A stretch of DNA of 64,000 bases from Flammeovirga aprica JL-4 (GTDB taxonomy: Bacteria; Bacteroidota; Bacteroidia; Cytophagales; Flammeovirgaceae), in contig NZ_JABANE010000002.1 of assembly GCF_012844305.1 (NCBI RefSeq), forward strand, positions 106,300 to 170,299, read 5' to 3'. Position 1 is the first letter of the stretch. Each line of letters starts with the position of its first letter. The translations under genes and the position numbers were made by a program. Below the pieces are notes generated by a model that had not been told where the DNA came from, ran no database searches, and worked only from the letters and a program-made list of their open reading frames with translations. Below, piece by piece: positions 1-12,395 of the stretch.

Positions 1-1
1 G

Positions 2-2476
<2,475 letters not shown>

Positions 2477-2651
2477 GAAAATATCTAATGCTTATCTCCT
2501 CTAAAAACATACACAAAGCGGGTACAAAGTTGAACTTTTTATGCATTTACAGGGGGTAAATGTGTAACAAATACATTTCTCTCTCGGATTTAAAAATAAT
2601 ATGTGTTATTGCATTCATATTTAAAATACTTATTCATATTTGAAGTAAACA

Positions 2652-3722
2652 ATGCAACAAAATCCAATAATCGGTACTTTATTACATGCAGTGGGAGGCG
2701 TTTCGGCATCTACTTGTTATGTACCTTTTCAAAAAGTAAAGCAATGGAATTGGAATTCCTATTGGTTGATTCAAGCCGCTTTCGCTTGGTTTATTTTCCC
2801 TTTAGTTATTGGTTACATAACGGTACCTGATTTATGGGAAGTCTTCGCAGAATCGCCTTCTGAAGTGATCTTCAATGCTTTTATTTTAGGAACGATTTAC
2901 GGTTTTGGAGGCATGTGTTTTGGATATGCTATTAAAGAAATTGGGTACTCCCTTACTTATACCATTTCTATTGGAATCTCAGCCATTTTGGGTACGATCG
3001 TGCCGTTGATTATGCATGGTGAATTGGTTTCTAAATTCTATGAACCGGGTGGAAATATTATTTACTTAGGAATGTTTATTTCTCTTATAGGTATTGCACT
3101 TTGTGGGGTTTCGGGCTATAGAAAAGAAAAGGATCTTAAAGCACTAAATATTGAAACAGGCGACCAACCTTCTTTTAATATGAAGAAAGGTTTTATGCTC
3201 ACTTTAATTGCCGGTGTGCTTTCGGCGGTCTTTGGTATCTCTTTAGAAGTAGGTGCTCCAATTGCTGAAATCGCAGGAAAACATGGGGCTGGTTATTTCG
3301 AAGGAAATGCCAATCTGATGTTATCGACAATGGGTGCTTTTGCGACTAACCTTGTTTGGTTTGTGGTGGTAGGAATTAAGCAAAAAACATTAAAAGAAAT
3401 TGTGGATGTAAAAGGGCTTGGATCAAAAACAATCGGCACCAACTTCCTAATGTCCATTTTAAGTGGTGCATTATGGTACGGACAATTCTTCTTCTACAAT
3501 ATGGCCCATGTGAGAATGGGTGATTTCAAATTTGCCAGCTGGGTGATTCATATGTCAATGCTCATTTTCTTCAGTTACATCTTGGGTATTCTAATGAAAG
3601 AATGGTCGCAAGTAAGCAAACGAACTTACAATACATTACTCTTTGCCTTGGGTATACTTATCATTTCTTTCTTAACCATGACTTACGGAAGTAGCATGGG
3701 GACTGAAGCAATAGGGCATTAA
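2652..3722 (+). CDS. rhaT: RhaT-like L-rhamnose/proton symporter family transporter
   Basis: Inner-membrane permease of 356 residues made almost entirely of hydrophobic helices, about ten membrane spans, the usual size for the family. The start HAVGGVSASTCYVPFQKVKQWNWNSYW and the segment GFGGMCFGYAIKEIGYSLT are typical of RhaT, the proton-coupled rhamnose importer. The rhamnose specificity itself is only inferred, because related Bacteroidota proteins carry other sugars or sugar acids. It stands 36 bases before the SBP-like gene and is probably co-transcribed with the CoA-transferase block. No ABC permease gene is present nearby, so this is likely the uptake route for the pathway. Confidence 0.8.
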   Translation: MQQNPIIGTLLHAVGGVSASTCYVPFQKVKQWNWNSYWLIQAAFAWFIFPLVIGYITVPDLWEVFAESPSEVIFNAFILGTIYGFGGMCFGYAIKEIGYSLTYTISIGISAILGTIVPLIMHGELVSKFYEPGGNIIYLGMFISLIGIALCGVSGYRKEKDLKALNIETGDQPSFNMKKGFMLTLIAGVLSAVFGISLEVGAPIAEIAGKHGAGYFEGNANLMLSTMGAFATNLVWFVVVGIKQKTLKEIVDVKGLGSKTIGTNFLMSILSGALWYGQFFFYNMAHVRMGDFKFASWVIHMSMLIFFSYILGILMKEWSQVSKRTYNTLLFALGILIISFLTMTYGSSMGTEAIGH

Positions 3723-3758
3723 TAAAAGATACAATTAGACTAAAAATATTAAACTGAA

Positions 3759-4904
3759 ATGAAAAAATTAAAAGGAATTACTTGGAACCACAGCCGTGGA
3801 TTTACCTCAATAGTAGCCGTTTCACAGCGTTTTGAAGAACTATATCCTGATGTACAGATCTCTTGGGAGAAAAGATCACTTCAAGCCTTTGCTGATGAAC
3901 CAATAGACCAACTGGCAGAAAGATATGACTTCTTAATTATCGATCACCCTTGGGCCGGTTTTGCTGCCCGAACTCAAGTGATTATGCCTTTGGATACATT
4001 GCTTCCACAAGATTTCATGAAAGATTTGGAAGAAAATACGGTGGGTAGATCACACGAAAGTTACGCTTACAATAATCATCAATGGGCATTGGCAATTGAC
4101 GCGGCAACTCCAGTTGCTTCTAGCCGTCCGGACCTTTTTGAAAAAGAAGGATTAAAGTTTCCTGAAACGTGGGATGATTTAGTAGAGTTATCGAAAACTG
4201 GAAAAGTGGCGATCCCTGGTATTCCTCAAGATACATTAATGAGTTTCTACATGGTTTGCTCTACGTTGGGCGAAAATGTGTGTGAAACAAAAGAGTATGT
4301 CGTTTCAAAAGAAATTGGATTGAAAGCACTTCAGATGCTTCGCGATTTAGGAGAAAATATTAAAGAAGAAAGTTACGATTGGAACCCTATCAAAGTTTGT
4401 GAGGCCATGACCAAAACAGACGATTATGTGTACGCTCCTTTCGGATATGGATATACAAATTACTCTCGTGAAGGCTATGCTCGTGTTCCTTTAAAATATC
4501 ATGATATGGTGGCCATCAACGATCAAAAACTGATCAGTACATTGGGCGGAACGGGCTTGGCTTTATCTTCTAAATGTGAAGAAAAAGAATTGGCTTCGAA
4601 ATTCTTGGAGTTTGCAGGTTCTCTGGATGTTCAGAAGGGTATTTTCTTTGATAATGGTGGTCAGCCCGGACATAGAAAAGCTTGGACGGATCAGAGAGTA
4701 AACAGCAAGTGCATGGACTTCTTTAGCGATACACTTCCTGCTTTGGATCGTGCATTTTTACGACCACGTTACAACGGGCACATGTACTTCCAAGATAGAG
4801 CCGGTGCACCGATTCGTGAGTTTATGATGAAGGGTGGTGATTCTAAAGTACTCTTGTCACAATTAAATGAATTGTACATCAAATCGCTTTCTCAAAATGA
4901 CTAA
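3759..4904 (+). CDS. Solute-binding-protein-like protein without signal peptide (first copy)
   Basis: A 381-residue protein with the fold pattern of extracellular sugar-binding proteins (SBP family 1): a beta-strand start, then [11 protein letters not shown], then [13 protein letters not shown], which is typical of these lobes. Normally such proteins are exported and feed an ABC permease. This one begins directly at the mature fold ([15 protein letters not shown]) with no signal peptide or lipobox, and no ABC permease or ATPase gene is nearby. It overlaps the following CoA-transferase by 8 bases. A similar signal-less protein lies at 7203-8438. I infer a cytoplasmic ligand-binding or carrier role tied to the CoA-transferases; a missed start upstream is the alternative. 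Confidence 0.75.
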   Translation: MKKLKGITWNHSRGFTSIVAVSQRFEELYPDVQISWEKRSLQAFADEPIDQLAERYDFLIIDHPWAGFAARTQVIMPLDTLLPQDFMKDLEENTVGRSHESYAYNNHQWALAIDAATPVASSRPDLFEKEGLKFPETWDDLVELSKTGKVAIPGIPQDTLMSFYMVCSTLGENVCETKEYVVSKEIGLKALQMLRDLGENIKEESYDWNPIKVCEAMTKTDDYVYAPFGYGYTNYSREGYARVPLKYHDMVAINDQKLISTLGGTGLALSSKCEEKELASKFLEFAGSLDVQKGIFFDNGGQPGHRKAWTDQRVNSKCMDFFSDTLPALDRAFLRPRYNGHMYFQDRAGAPIREFMMKGGDSKVLLSQLNELYIKSLSQND

Positions 4905-6045
4905 TTCAAAACCATTAGAGGGCCTTTTGGTGTTGGAATTCTGTCAGTTTTTGGCAGGTCCATCCGCAGGTTTGCGTTTGGCAGATCTGGGGGCTCGTGT
5001 GATCAAAATTGAACGTCCAAATCATGGTGAAGCAGGTCGTCAGATAGCTATTAAAAATTTAAGAGTGGATGGAAGCAGTTTGGTTTTCCATACCCTCAAT
5101 AGAAATAAAGAATCTTATGCCGCCAATTTAAAGGATGCAGAAGATCTACAAAAAGTAAAAGAACTTATCGCCAAAGCAGATGTGATGACCCACAACTTCC
5201 GTCCGGGTGTGATGGAAAAAATTGGGTTGGACTATCCTACTGTCAAGGCGATCAACCCACAAATTGTATACGCGACTGTTACTGGTTATGGTACTGAAGG
5301 TCCTTGGTCTGCGAAACCCGGACAGGACCTTTTAGTACAGTGTATGTCGGGCTTGTCACACCTTACGGGTGATAAAAACGACGGCCCTACTCCTTTCGGA
5401 TTGGCGGTCGCTGATATCATCACAGGGTCACATATGGCACAAGGGATTTTAGCCGCTTTGCTTAGAAGTGCGAAAACCAAGAAAGGTGCTTTCGTGGAAG
5501 TGAGCTTATTAGAATCAATGTTGGATTTCCAATTTGAAGTCATCACCACTTACCTCAACGATGGAAATAAACTTCCTCAACGTGCAGAAAAAGGATCAGG
5601 ACACGCCTACCTCAGTGCTCCTTATGGAGTGTATGCTACCAAAGACAGTCATATTTCTTTGGCAATGGGAGGCTTTGAAAAGCTAGTTGAATTGCTTGAT
5701 ACAGATCAATTAAGAGGGTATTCAGAAGAAGAAACGTTTACGAAGCGTGATGAAATTATGAATACACTTCGTGAAATACTGGCCACCAAAACAACTCAGG
5801 AATGGTTAGATATTTTCGAACCCGATGGAATATGGTGTTCGGCAGTTCTTGATTACGAACAACTGTTACAACATGAGGCTTATAAAGTATTGGAAATGGA
5901 TCAAAAACTACCACTTGATACAGGCGAGTTTATCCATACTACACGTTGTCCTATCCGCTTAAATGATGAGAAATTATTTGCATCAAAACCGGCTCCTAGA
6001 GTGGGTCAAGATACAGATGCGATTGCCAAAGAGTTTAACTTATAA
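4897..6045 (+). CDS. CaiB/BaiF (family III) CoA-transferase, first copy
   Basis: Transfers coenzyme A between a CoA thioester and a carboxylic acid. The start at 4897 ([15 protein letters not shown]) is chosen because it gives the family's normal N-terminus and overlaps the SBP-like gene by 8 bases; upstream codons lie inside that gene. It has 382 residues, the family's usual size. Visible motifs are [32 protein letters not shown] and [17 protein letters not shown]. The catalytic aspartate should be Asp173 in VADIITG. The next gene is a close paralogue, and the pair may form a two-subunit enzyme as in the succinyl-CoA:malate CoA-transferases. The acid substrate is unknown. Confidence 0.88.
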   Translation: MTNSKPLEGLLVLEFCQFLAGPSAGLRLADLGARVIKIERPNHGEAGRQIAIKNLRVDGSSLVFHTLNRNKESYAANLKDAEDLQKVKELIAKADVMTHNFRPGVMEKIGLDYPTVKAINPQIVYATVTGYGTEGPWSAKPGQDLLVQCMSGLSHLTGDKNDGPTPFGLAVADIITGSHMAQGILAALLRSAKTKKGAFVEVSLLESMLDFQFEVITTYLNDGNKLPQRAEKGSGHAYLSAPYGVYATKDSHISLAMGGFEKLVELLDTDQLRGYSEEETFTKRDEIMNTLREILATKTTQEWLDIFEPDGIWCSAVLDYEQLLQHEAYKVLEMDQKLPLDTGEFIHTTRCPIRLNDEKLFASKPAPRVGQDTDAIAKEFNL

Positions 6046-6055
6046 AGACAAAAAT

Positions 6056-7234
6056 ATGCTTCCATTAAAAGATATATTAGTAGTTGATCTAAGCCAGTTT
6101 TTGTCTGCTCCTTCAGCTACACTCCGATTGGCAGATCTTGGTGCTAGAGTCATCAAAGTAGAACGCCCCGAAACAGGTGATATCTGCCGTCAGCTTTATG
6201 TTTCCAATGTGATGCTGAATGGTGAGTCTTCTGTTTTTAGAGCTATCAATAGAAATAAAGAGAGTTTTCAAGCCGATTTAAAATCGGATATCGATAAAGA
6301 AAAAGTACTAAAGCTTATCGCGAAAGCGGATGTTTTAGTACACAATTTCAGACCGGGTGTCATCGAACGTTTAGGGTTGGATTATGATACGGTAAAAGCA
6401 ATCAACCCTTCGATTGTTTATGGAGACATTTCTGGATATGGATCAGAAGGACCATGGTCGGCCAAGCCGGGGCAAGATCTTCTGTTGCAATCTTTATCAG
6501 GGGTAACATGGCTGAGTGGTAATGCCGACAAAGGACCGGTACCTATGGGTATTGCGATCGTTGATATCTTGGCGGGTGCTCACTTAGCACAAGGTCTTAT
6601 CGCTTCCTTAATCAAAAGATTCAAAACTAATCAAGGAAGTAAGGTTTCAGTAAGTATGTTGGAGTCTATTCTTGATTTCCAATTCGAAACCATCACCACA
6701 TATTATCACGATGGTGGCGAACCTACGGTAAGAACAGCAAGCAATAATGCACATGCTTATTTAGGTGCTCCTTATGGGGTTTACGCTACTAAAAACGGTC
6801 ATTTGGCTTTGGCTATGGGTGCCATTCCTGTATTGGGAGAATTACTGGGTTGTCCATCATTAACAAACTACCCTGAGCCTGATACTTGGTTTACACAAAG
6901 AGATGAAATCAAGAATATTCTAGCCGATCATTTATTGACTGAAACTACTGAACATTGGCTTTCAATCTTAGAACCTGCCGATATCTGGTGTGCGGATGTA
7001 TTGAATTGGGACACCCTTTTCAAACACGATGGTTTTAAAGCCCTCAACATGATTCAGAAGGTAAAAATGGGCGATGGATTCGAGTACAAAACCACTCGTT
7101 GTCCCATTAAAATTGATGGAGAATACCTCACATCAACTTTAGGATCTCCAGCAATTGGAGAACATACTCAGGAAATTTTGAAAGAACTAAACGCTTTGGA
7201 TCATGAAGGAAAAGTTGAGAATTGCTGTTCGTAA
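6056..7234 (+). CDS. CaiB/BaiF (family III) CoA-transferase, second copy
   Basis: Paralogue of the preceding gene, 392 residues, starting 10 bases after its stop. The ATG at 6056 ([15 protein letters not shown]) aligns with the first copy, whereas an in-frame upstream start would run into that gene. It shares [33 protein letters not shown] and [12 protein letters not shown]. The expected catalytic Asp170 lies in IVDILAG, so both copies look active. Its last 32 bases overlap the next SBP-like gene, which suggests translational coupling. Both copies keep the aspartate, so a heteromer with two active subunits or two enzymes for different acids are equally possible. Confidence 0.88.
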   Translation: MLPLKDILVVDLSQFLSAPSATLRLADLGARVIKVERPETGDICRQLYVSNVMLNGESSVFRAINRNKESFQADLKSDIDKEKVLKLIAKADVLVHNFRPGVIERLGLDYDTVKAINPSIVYGDISGYGSEGPWSAKPGQDLLLQSLSGVTWLSGNADKGPVPMGIAIVDILAGAHLAQGLIASLIKRFKTNQGSKVSVSMLESILDFQFETITTYYHDGGEPTVRTASNNAHAYLGAPYGVYATKNGHLALAMGAIPVLGELLGCPSLTNYPEPDTWFTQRDEIKNILADHLLTETTEHWLSILEPADIWCADVLNWDTLFKHDGFKALNMIQKVKMGDGFEYKTTRCPIKIDGEYLTSTLGSPAIGEHTQEILKELNALDHEGKVENCCS

Positions 7235-8438
7235 ATTCGGACCTTTTGAAAGTGCTCTCCAAAAGATTTGGGACGACTTCTGCTCACAACGTGCATGTGA
7301 TGTAGAATTGGAAGCAGTACCAATGGACTTGCATCCTCTTTATGATACTATTTTAAAAGAGGATGGTTTGAAGAAAGGCGATTGGGACATTGCATTAATG
7401 AACACCGATTGGATTACGGAAGCTTACAGCAATAATGCCATCGCTGATTTAATGCCTTTTATGGGTAATGATTCCTCTGCTTTGGAAGAGGCATGGAGTC
7501 CTTCTCTTTTAGGAAAGCAACGCTTCGGAAATGCAGTAATGGGACTTCCATTTCATAACGGCCCTGAGTGCTTAATGTACAGAACAGACCTTTTTGAAGA
7601 TCCAAAAGAACAAGAGGCTTTCAAGAAAAAATACAACAGAGCACTGACGGTTCCCAAAACATGGAACGAGCTGATGGAAGTCGCTTCTTTCTTCCACCGT
7701 CCTCAAGCAGGTTTATACGGAACGACTTTCGCCGCTTATCCTGATGGTCATAATACCGTCTTTGATTTCTGCCTTCAGTTATGGACAAGAGGTGGACAAT
7801 TAATCACTGAAGATGATAAAGTAGTACTTCATTCAAAAGCAACTGTTGAAGGCATGAAATTCTACCGTAAAGCTTTACAAAACAAAGAGGCCATTCACCC
7901 TAAATCAAGAGAGTTTGATTCTGTAGAAGCCGGTTTAGCATTCGCCAATGGTGAGTTAGCCTTAAGCGTCAACTGGTTTGGCTTTGCCGCCAACTGCGAA
8001 GTGAGTCCTTATTCTAAAGTAAAAGGCAAAGTAGACGTAGCTTACATCCCTGCCGGAGAAGGTGGTGAAGGTGTTTCTCTCAATGCCTATTGGATGTACG
8101 TAATTGGAGCAGGCAGTAAGCATCAACAATTGGCTTACGACTTTATTCAATTTGCTACTTCAGCAAAAAACGACGAGCTCTTGACTTTAGAGGGAGGCAT
8201 CGGATGTAGAGTTTCGACTTGGAGAAGTCCAAAGGTCAATCAAGAAATCCCTTATTATCATAAACTAGAAGAACTGCATCAAAACACCGAATCACTTCCT
8301 CGAATGAACAATTGGTCGCAAGTCGCAGACATCATCGACGAGTTAGTGCTGAAGGTAATCAATACAGAAGAAGACATCGAAAACATCTTAGCCACTGCAC
8401 AGGAGAAAGTGGATCAGCTGGAACTTGTGAATACATAA
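7203..8438 (+). CDS. Solute-binding-protein-like protein without signal peptide (second copy)
   Basis: A 411-residue protein of the sugar-binding SBP fold ([18 protein letters not shown] early, [15 protein letters not shown] in the middle, a helical C-terminus). It starts at [15 protein letters not shown] with no export signal. The start lies inside the previous gene, so a hidden signal peptide upstream is unlikely. It is only distantly similar to the copy at 3759, so this is not a recent duplication. It closes the symmetric block SBP, CoA-transferase, CoA-transferase, SBP. Its role is inferred from context only: binding the carboxylate or its thioester in the cytoplasm. Confidence 0.75.
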   Translation: MKEKLRIAVRKFGPFESALQKIWDDFCSQRACDVELEAVPMDLHPLYDTILKEDGLKKGDWDIALMNTDWITEAYSNNAIADLMPFMGNDSSALEEAWSPSLLGKQRFGNAVMGLPFHNGPECLMYRTDLFEDPKEQEAFKKKYNRALTVPKTWNELMEVASFFHRPQAGLYGTTFAAYPDGHNTVFDFCLQLWTRGGQLITEDDKVVLHSKATVEGMKFYRKALQNKEAIHPKSREFDSVEAGLAFANGELALSVNWFGFAANCEVSPYSKVKGKVDVAYIPAGEGGEGVSLNAYWMYVIGAGSKHQQLAYDFIQFATSAKNDELLTLEGGIGCRVSTWRSPKVNQEIPYYHKLEELHQNTESLPRMNNWSQVADIIDELVLKVINTEEDIENILATAQEKVDQLELVNT

Positions 8439-8455
8439 TATAATACAAGAATATT

Positions 8456-8520
8456 GCGTGCACCACGACTAAAGTCATGGGCTAGTGATACCAACTCCAA
8501 CAACACTAAAGTGATGTTTC
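8456..8520. repeat. Half copy of the four-hairpin intergenic repeat
   Basis: It matches the left half of the complete copy at 8736-8872: GCACCACGACT then AAAGTCATGGGC, AGTGATAC, and the AACACTAAAGTG hairpin. The right half is missing. It directly follows the SBP-like gene. Confidence 0.75.
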
Positions 8521-8539
8521 CGCTTTTTTCTTTCACAGT

Positions 8540-8700
8540 AAGTACTAGGAAAGAAGAAAAGGGACAATTTTAGATTGTTATTTTTTATTCTAATCGAGAC
8601 AGATTTGAAGAGCATAGCCATAGCTACGTGATAAAAATCTAACGATGAGTAGGACAAAAAAGATAAGATAAAATGTCCAATTACTTTTTTCCTAGTACTT
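8540..8700. repeat. Inverted-repeat unit with AAGTACTAGGAAA ends
   Basis: The 13-base arms at 8540-8552 and 8688-8700 are perfect inverted repeats. A second inner pair, GGACAATTTTA with TAAAATGTCC, lies just inside. The right arm adjoins the next repeat unit, which uses the same AAGTACT word at its ends. Confidence 0.7.
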
Positions 8701-8903
8701 AAGTACTAAGACAAAAGAAATGGAACAATAATTACGCGCACCATGACTGAAGTCATGGGCAGGTGATACTGACTCCACCAACACTAAAGTGTTGCTTACG
8801 TTATCAATCTTCAAGACTTTAGTCTTGATTAGATTGTTGTATCACCTGCCCATAGTTTTAACTATGGTGCACGAAACACTCGTTTACTTCTGTCCTAGTA
8901 CTT
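8700..8903. repeat. MITE-like unit: terminal inverted repeats enclosing a complete four-hairpin repeat
   Basis: The outer arms at 8700-8720 and 8883-8903 pair at 17 of 21 positions (TAAGTACTA and AAG words). Inside, 8736-8769 and 8839-8872 form a long inverted repeat with CACCAT and GGCAGGTGATAC words. Four small perfect hairpins are spaced through it: ATGACT/AGTCAT, AACACT/AGTGTT, CAAGACT/AGTCTTG and CATAGT/ACTATG. No coding capacity is seen. Confidence 0.75.
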
Positions 8904-8921
8904 AATTAAATCAATAATGAA

Positions 8922-9995
8922 ATGGAAATAAATTATCAATATACCTTACCAAAAACATCCCGCCCGATCATCATCATCGGAGCAGGAGGTATTGTCAACG
9001 ATGCACATATGCCCGCTTATAGAAAAGCTGGATTTGAAGTATATGGCATCACCAATAGAACAAAAGAACGAGCAGAAAAAATAGCAGAGAAATTTGACAT
9101 TCCTAGAGTATTTGACAGCATCGATGATGCCATTGCACAAGCTCCGGAGAATGCCGTTTTCGACCTTACACTCATGCCAAATCAGTTTGTAGCGACTTTA
9201 GAAAAACTACCTGATGGCGCCCCAGTTCTGATTCAAAAACCTTTAGGTGATTACTTTGAGCAAACTAAAAAAATCATCGAAGTCTGTAGAAGAAAAAAGC
9301 TTATCGCTGCCGTAAACTGTCAATTGCGTTTTGCCCCTTACATCATGGTTGCGCGTGATCTGATCAACAAAGAAGCCATCGGCAAAATCTACGATATGGA
9401 AGTGAAGGTTTCGGTATATACACCATGGGAAATTTTCCCGAACGTGATGTATCATCCGAGATTGGAGATCCAACAGCACAGTATTCACCACATCGATTTG
9501 GTAAGGTCATTTTTGGGTGATCCAAAAGGAATTATGGCGAAAACCTTAAAGCACCCTGCCAAAGAAATGTCGTCTACTCGTACCAATGTCATCATGGAAT
9601 ATGAAGATGATGTACGTGCATTAGTCAGCACTAACCACGATCACGTTTTCGGATTTGATCATCAAGAAAGCTATGTAAAATGGGAAGGTACAAAAGGTGC
9701 TATCTATGCTAAAATGGGCCTTTTGATGAACTACCCTGACGGTGTGCCAGACGCTTTTGAATACTGCATTTTAGAAGAAGGGAAAAAACCAGAGTGGAAA
9801 ACCAAAAAATTAGAAGGGTCATGGTTCCCTGATGCTTTTATCGGCACCATGTCTTCATTGATCTGTTATGCCAACGGAGAGTCTGACCAATTGGACACTT
9901 CTATTGAAGATATTTTGAAAACCATGCATGTGGTAGAAGCAGCGTATAAGTCGAGCGATATGGGTGGAGTGAAACCAGAATATGGGTCGATTTAA
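8922..9995 (+). CDS. Gfo/Idh/MocA family NAD(P)-dependent oxidoreductase
   Basis: Oxidises or reduces a sugar or cyclitol with NAD(P). The 357 residues show the Rossmann start IIIIGAGGIVNDAHMPAYRKAG at about 16-38, the QKPLG motif replacing the usual EKP at about 107, and the C-terminal domain with HSIHHIDLVRSFLG near 186, whose histidine is the likely catalytic group. The glutamate-to-glutamine change in the EKP motif is a small deviation that occurs in some family members. It lies between two palindromic gaps within the dehydrogenase part of the locus and probably acts on the sugar imported by the RhaT-like protein. Confidence 0.88.
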   Translation: MEINYQYTLPKTSRPIIIIGAGGIVNDAHMPAYRKAGFEVYGITNRTKERAEKIAEKFDIPRVFDSIDDAIAQAPENAVFDLTLMPNQFVATLEKLPDGAPVLIQKPLGDYFEQTKKIIEVCRRKKLIAAVNCQLRFAPYIMVARDLINKEAIGKIYDMEVKVSVYTPWEIFPNVMYHPRLEIQQHSIHHIDLVRSFLGDPKGIMAKTLKHPAKEMSSTRTNVIMEYEDDVRALVSTNHDHVFGFDHQESYVKWEGTKGAIYAKMGLLMNYPDGVPDAFEYCILEEGKKPEWKTKKLEGSWFPDAFIGTMSSLICYANGESDQLDTSIEDILKTMHVVEAAYKSSDMGGVKPEYGSI

Positions 9996-9999
9996 TCAC

Positions 10000-10127
10000 C
10001 CCGTAGAAGCGTAGCCTGCTACGCTAAACATTAAAAAGTGATGATGTAAAAATATCACAACAATACATCAAAACCGATACTGTAATCATACTCCACACAA
10101 ACACGTAGCAGGCTACGTGGCTACGGG
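10000..10127. repeat. Inverted repeat with GCGTAGC hairpins at both ends
   Basis: The arms at 10000-10023 and 10104-10127 pair at 21 of 24 positions. Each arm is itself a tight hairpin: GCGTAGC-CT-GCTACGC on the left and CACGTAGC-AG-GCTACGTG on the right. Confidence 0.8.
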
Positions 10128-10170
10128 AGTTTACAACATCATACTAAACTTAGACTAAACCTGAAACCAG

Positions 10171-10206
10171 GGACACGAATGTAAAGCGAAAGCATCATCC
10201 GTGTCC
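10171..10206. repeat. Short hairpin GGACACG / CGTGTCC
   Basis: A 36-base hairpin upstream of the alcohol dehydrogenase gene. GGACACGAATG is shared with base 2244 and AAGCGAAAGC with the repeat at 12872, so these gaps are assembled from a common stock of words. Confidence 0.55.
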
Positions 10207-10246
10207 TAGAAATTATTTTGATAAAAAAGGTATAAAAAATAAAACA

Positions 10247-11260
10247 ATGAAAGCATCATTATACGAAGGAAATCAAACCTTCACTGTTGTTGAAAAAGAA
10301 ATAGAAGCACCTGCTGCAGGTGAGGTGAGAATTAAAGTAGCCTATTGTGGAGTGTGCGGTACCGATGTACATATTTATCATGGTATGATGGACAAGCGTG
10401 TCAGTATTCCTGTAACTATCGGGCACGAAATGTCGGGTACTGTAGATGCGGTTGGTGAAGGTGTGGAAGGATTTAGTGTGGGTGAGAAAATCACAGTTCG
10501 TCCATTAGACAACAGAGGTGAAATACCTGCTGATAAAGGACACAGTCATATTGCAAAAGCATTGAAGTTTATCGGAATTGACAGCCCAGGTGCCATGCAA
10601 CAATACTGGAATGTTCCTGCTTTCACATTGCATAAACTGAAAGAAGAAACAGACCTTAAGCTAGCAGCTCTTATTGAGCCTCTATCAGTGGCTTGCCATG
10701 ATGTACGCATGAGTAAATTGAAAAAAGATGAAGTGGCTGTTGTTTTAGGTGGAGGTCCTATCGGTTTGCTTGTTGCGATGGTGGCCAAAAGCAAAGGCGC
10801 TAGAGTTATTATTTCAGAAGTGAATGATGCTAGAATTAAAATGGCAGAAGACATGGGCTTTGAAGTTGTCAATCCTGTCATTACTGATTTAGTAGCTTAT
10901 GTTGACCAACAAACGGAAGGCGGATTAGCGGATGTTGTATTCGAAGTAGCTGGTGTGCAAGCTTCATTAGATGTAATGACGGAAGTGGCAGGTATCCGTG
11001 GCCGTATTGTAATGGTGGCCATTCATGGAGAGAAAAAGCCCGTGGACCTGTTTAAGTTCTTCTGGAAAGAATTAGAATTGATTGGAGCTCGTGTCTACGA
11101 AAAAGAAGATTACGAAGAGTCAATCCAATTGATCACAGAAAACAAATACAATTTCGATAAGATCATCACGGGCACAAAACCACTGGATGAAATCCAACAG
11201 ATATTTGAAGACATCGACAACAATCCAACAGGGATGAAATTCTTGATCGATTGTCAATAG
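10247..11260 (+). CDS. Zinc-dependent alcohol dehydrogenase (MDR superfamily)
   Basis: A 337-residue medium-chain dehydrogenase of the polyol/threonine dehydrogenase type. The catalytic zinc site is visible as CGVCGTD near residue 36, GHEMSGTVDAVGEGV near 63 and the downstream glutamate in ALIEPLSVACHD. The NAD-binding GGGPIGLL lies near 169. The four-cysteine loop that binds the structural zinc in many relatives is absent; the region reads RPLDNRGEIPADKGHSH. It probably oxidises a hydroxyl of a sugar or sugar acid alongside the neighbouring Gfo/Idh and KduD-like enzymes. Substrate not assignable. Confidence 0.88.
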   Translation: MKASLYEGNQTFTVVEKEIEAPAAGEVRIKVAYCGVCGTDVHIYHGMMDKRVSIPVTIGHEMSGTVDAVGEGVEGFSVGEKITVRPLDNRGEIPADKGHSHIAKALKFIGIDSPGAMQQYWNVPAFTLHKLKEETDLKLAALIEPLSVACHDVRMSKLKKDEVAVVLGGGPIGLLVAMVAKSKGARVIISEVNDARIKMAEDMGFEVVNPVITDLVAYVDQQTEGGLADVVFEVAGVQASLDVMTEVAGIRGRIVMVAIHGEKKPVDLFKFFWKELELIGARVYEKEDYEESIQLITENKYNFDKIITGTKPLDEIQQIFEDIDNNPTGMKFLIDCQ

Positions 11261-11275
11261 AATCTATTCTGTCAG

Positions 11276-11408
11276 GCACCATAGTTTAAACTATGGGCAG
11301 GTGATAAACAAACCTTTCCAAGACTGAAGTCTTGAAGGTTAAAAACGGAAATAACACTTTAGTGTTGTTGAAGTAAATATCACCTGCCCATGACTTCAGT
11401 CGTGGTGC
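11276..11408. repeat. Complete four-hairpin intergenic repeat, opposite orientation to 8736-8872
   Basis: The outer words GCACCATAGT and CGTGGTGC with GGGCAGGTGATA pair across 133 bases. The same four hairpins occur in reverse order: CATAGT/ACTATG, CAAGACT/AGTCTTG, AACACT/AGTGTT, and TGACT/AGTCG at the right end. This shows the unit is a defined repeat that can sit in either direction. Confidence 0.8.
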
Positions 11409-11444
11409 ACAAAACACTTACATCAAAAAGAAAAAAATAAAGCA

Positions 11445-12215
11445 ATGAGCGTTTTAAATACATTTAGTTTAGAAGGAAAAGTAGCATTAGTTACAGGTTG
11501 TAAAAGAGGTATCGGCATGGGCATGGCCGTGGCATTAGCTGAGGCTGGCGCCGATATTATTGGCGTAAGTGCCTCTCTTGAAAAAACAGGAAGTAATGTG
11601 GAAAAAGCAGTGACGGCATTGGGTCGTAAATTTTCTGCTTACACTTGTGATTTCTCCAACCGTGATTCACTTTATGCTTTCATTAAAGAAGTAAAAGCAG
11701 ACCACCCCGTAATTGATATTTTAATCAATAACGCTGGTACAATCCTCAGAGCTCCTGCAGTAGAACATCCTGACGAAATGTGGGACAAAGTAATTGAGGT
11801 AAACCAAAATGCACAATTCATCTTAACGCGTGAAATTGGTAAAGAAATGGTGGCTCGAGGCTCAGGTAAAGTGGTATTTACAGCATCACTTTTAACTTTC
11901 CAAGGTGGTATTACAGTGCCAGGTTATGCGGCATCAAAAGGAGCAATCGGTCAAATGACTATGGCTTTTGCGAACGAATGGGCCTCAAAAGGCGTGAACG
12001 TAAACGCTATTGCACCAGGTTACATCGACACAGATAACACAGAAGCATTACGTAACGACCCAGTAAGATCAGAGCAAATCCTAGCACGTATCCCTTCAGG
12101 ACGCTGGGGTAAACCGGAAGATTTCGCAGGTCCAGTAGTATTCCTTTGCTCGGAAGCAAGTGCTTATATGCAAGGTGCAGTAATGCTTGTTGACGGCGGA
12201 TGGATGGGACGATAG
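11445..12215 (+). CDS. kduD: KduD-like 2-dehydro-3-deoxy-D-gluconate 5-dehydrogenase (SDR)
   Basis: A short-chain dehydrogenase of 256 residues. It has the cofactor motif TGCKRGIG near 17, NNAG near 94, and the catalytic serine and YAASK in TASLLTFQGGITVPGYAASKG near 145-166. The C-terminal stretch ARIPSGRWGKPEDFAGPVVF and VDGGWMGR closely resembles KduD, which interconverts 2,5-diketo-3-deoxygluconate and 2-keto-3-deoxygluconate in uronate breakdown. The exact substrate here may differ, since the rest of a uronate pathway (KduI, KdgK, KdgA) is not in view. It belongs to the sugar-acid locus. Confidence 0.82.
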   Translation: MSVLNTFSLEGKVALVTGCKRGIGMGMAVALAEAGADIIGVSASLEKTGSNVEKAVTALGRKFSAYTCDFSNRDSLYAFIKEVKADHPVIDILINNAGTILRAPAVEHPDEMWDKVIEVNQNAQFILTREIGKEMVARGSGKVVFTASLLTFQGGITVPGYAASKGAIGQMTMAFANEWASKGVNVNAIAPGYIDTDNTEALRNDPVRSEQILARIPSGRWGKPEDFAGPVVFLCSEASAYMQGAVMLVDGGWMGR

Positions 12216-12218
12216 AGA

Positions 12219-12368
12219 GAGGGAAGAGTTAAGAATGAAGAGGTAAGAGAAGTGGATCGTGTTGTGGTTTTTGGACTACTAAATTGCCTACCACACGAAT
12301 CATCACGATTTCAATTTCGATAATCTTTTTTTCTTCCTTCTTACCTCTCCCCTCTTCCCTCTTCCCTC
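12219..12368. repeat. Purine/pyrimidine-rich inverted repeat
   Basis: The left arm is rich in GAGGGAAGAG and GAGGTAAGAGAAG (12219-12252). The right arm is rich in CTTACCTCT and CTCTTCCCTC (about 12332-12368). They are complementary with small slips. It fills most of the gap between the SDR and MaoC genes. Confidence 0.65.
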
Positions 12369-12395
12369 AATATTTTTTATTTTAAAAAAACAATC

